A stretch of DNA of 64,000 bases. Source: Luidia sarsii. Lineage: Eukaryota > Echinodermata > Asteroidea > Paxillosida > Luidiidae. Where the stretch lies: assembly GCA_949987565.1 (NCBI GenBank), contig OX465102.1:22930453-22994452 (forward strand), in the 5' to 3' direction. Position 1 is the stretch's first letter, and every line of letters begins with the position of its first letter. Below are positions 63,348 to 64,000 of the stretch, one piece after another. Made by a program: the position numbers and the translations under genes. Below the pieces are notes generated by a model that was not told the origin of the DNA, searched no databases, and saw only the letters and a program-made list of their open reading frames with translations.

Positions 63348-64000
63348 GAATGCACTGTCTGCCTCTCTGCAGCCCTGTCTGCCTCTCTGCAGCACTGTCT
63401 GCCTCTCTGCAGCACTGTCTGCCTCTATGCAGCCCTGTCTGCCTCTCTGCAGCACTGTCTGCCTCTCTGCAGCACTGTCTGCCTCTCTGCAGCACTGTCT
63501 GCCTCTCTGCAGCACTGTCTGCCTCTCTGCAGCACTGTCTGTCTCTCTGCAGCACTGTCTGCCTCTCTGCAGCACTGTCTGCCTCTCTGCAGCACTGTCT
63601 GCCTCTCTGCAGCACTGTCTGTCTCTCTGCAGCACTGTCTGCCTCTCTGCAGCACTGTCTGCCTCTCTGCAGCACTGTCTGCCTCTCTGCAGCACTGTCT
63701 GCCTCTCTGCAGCACTGTCTGCCTCTCTGCAGCACTGTCTGCCTCTCTGCAGCACTGTCTGTCTCTTTGCAGCACTGTCTGCCTCTCTGCAGCACTGTCT
63801 GTCTCTTTGCAGCACTGTCTGCCTCTCTGCAGCACTGTCTGTTTCTCTGCAGCACTGTCTGCCTCTCTGCAGCACTGTCTGCCTCTCTGCAGCACTGTCT
63901 GCCTCTCTGCAGCACTGTCTGCCTCTCTGCAGCACTGTCTACCTCTATGCAGCACTGTCTGCCTCTATGCAGCACTGTCTGCCTCTCTGCAGCACTGTCT
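63348..64000. repeat. 20-bp minisatellite running off the window
   Basis: At least 32 tandem units of GCCTCTCTGCAGCACTGTCT with rare variants (GTCTCTTTGC, AGCCCTG, CTATGC). Each unit has a PstI-type CTGCAG. Because 20 is not a multiple of three, all three minus-strand frames read the same residues in turn (long frames of 259, 214 and 176 codons). These are repeat artefacts. The array continues past 64,000. Confidence 0.97.

Noticed and set aside
63196..63975. Open frames of 259, 214 and 176 codons on the minus strand
   Set aside because: Pure translations of the 20-bp minisatellite in its three frames, repeating the same residues.
63348..64000. CRISPR-like array
   Set aside because: The 20-bp units are contiguous with no unique spacers, and the host is an animal.

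Overview
The window is nuclear DNA of an intron-rich animal. The genes have GT-AG introns and GC-rich coding exons in an AT-rich background, and the intergenic space is crowded with short interspersed elements, foldback elements and minisatellites. The three recognisable proteins align closely with their vertebrate orthologues. This, together with repeat styles that I associate with marine deuterostomes, suggests an echinoderm or another invertebrate deuterostome (hemichordate or amphioxus). That placement is an inference and I cannot name a species.

Layout. 1-12,640: no recognisable gene. The DNA is saturated with the self-complementary word TGTACA/ACATGT and holds two copies of one roughly 830-bp element in opposite orientation (about 2,000-2,828 and 9,637-10,476). 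12,640-15,740: no recognisable feature. 15,750-18,640: tRNA genes and relics, in which an Arg(TCG)-Gln cassette has been duplicated and has decayed; one Gln(TTG) copy looks intact. A 1.15-kb minisatellite and a foldback element lie inside the cluster. 20,864-25,622 (minus): a complete five-exon MITD1 gene (ESCRT-III-binding MIT-domain protein, 245 aa). 27,040-32,994 (plus): a complete six-exon SPATA4 gene (CH-like/CLAMP-family sperm protein, 283 aa), head-to-head with MITD1. 36,607-58,850 (minus): 18 exons of WDR17, including the 3' end. Its N-terminal exons must lie beyond position 64,000. At least one internal exon is missing next to a 200-N assembly gap (39,414-39,613). 58,851-64,000: no exon seen; probably WDR17 5' intron, with TGTACA-rich stretches and a 20-bp minisatellite that runs off the end.

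The genes are not an operon and show no sign of a joint pathway. SPATA4 and WDR17 are convergent neighbours, the same arrangement as in the human genome, so this is retained microsynteny. The repeat content includes a tRNA-derived SINE family with a conserved non-tRNA leader (about 14 copies), a second SINE family, several foldback/MITE families, a non-autonomous hAT element with an 8-bp target duplication, and a 5'-truncated LINE fragment.

I found no convincing new biological system. The most unusual items are the TGTACA network, the tRNA cassette amplification, the microsatellite-built splice acceptors of WDR17, and the gap-associated loss of WDR17 coding sequence.
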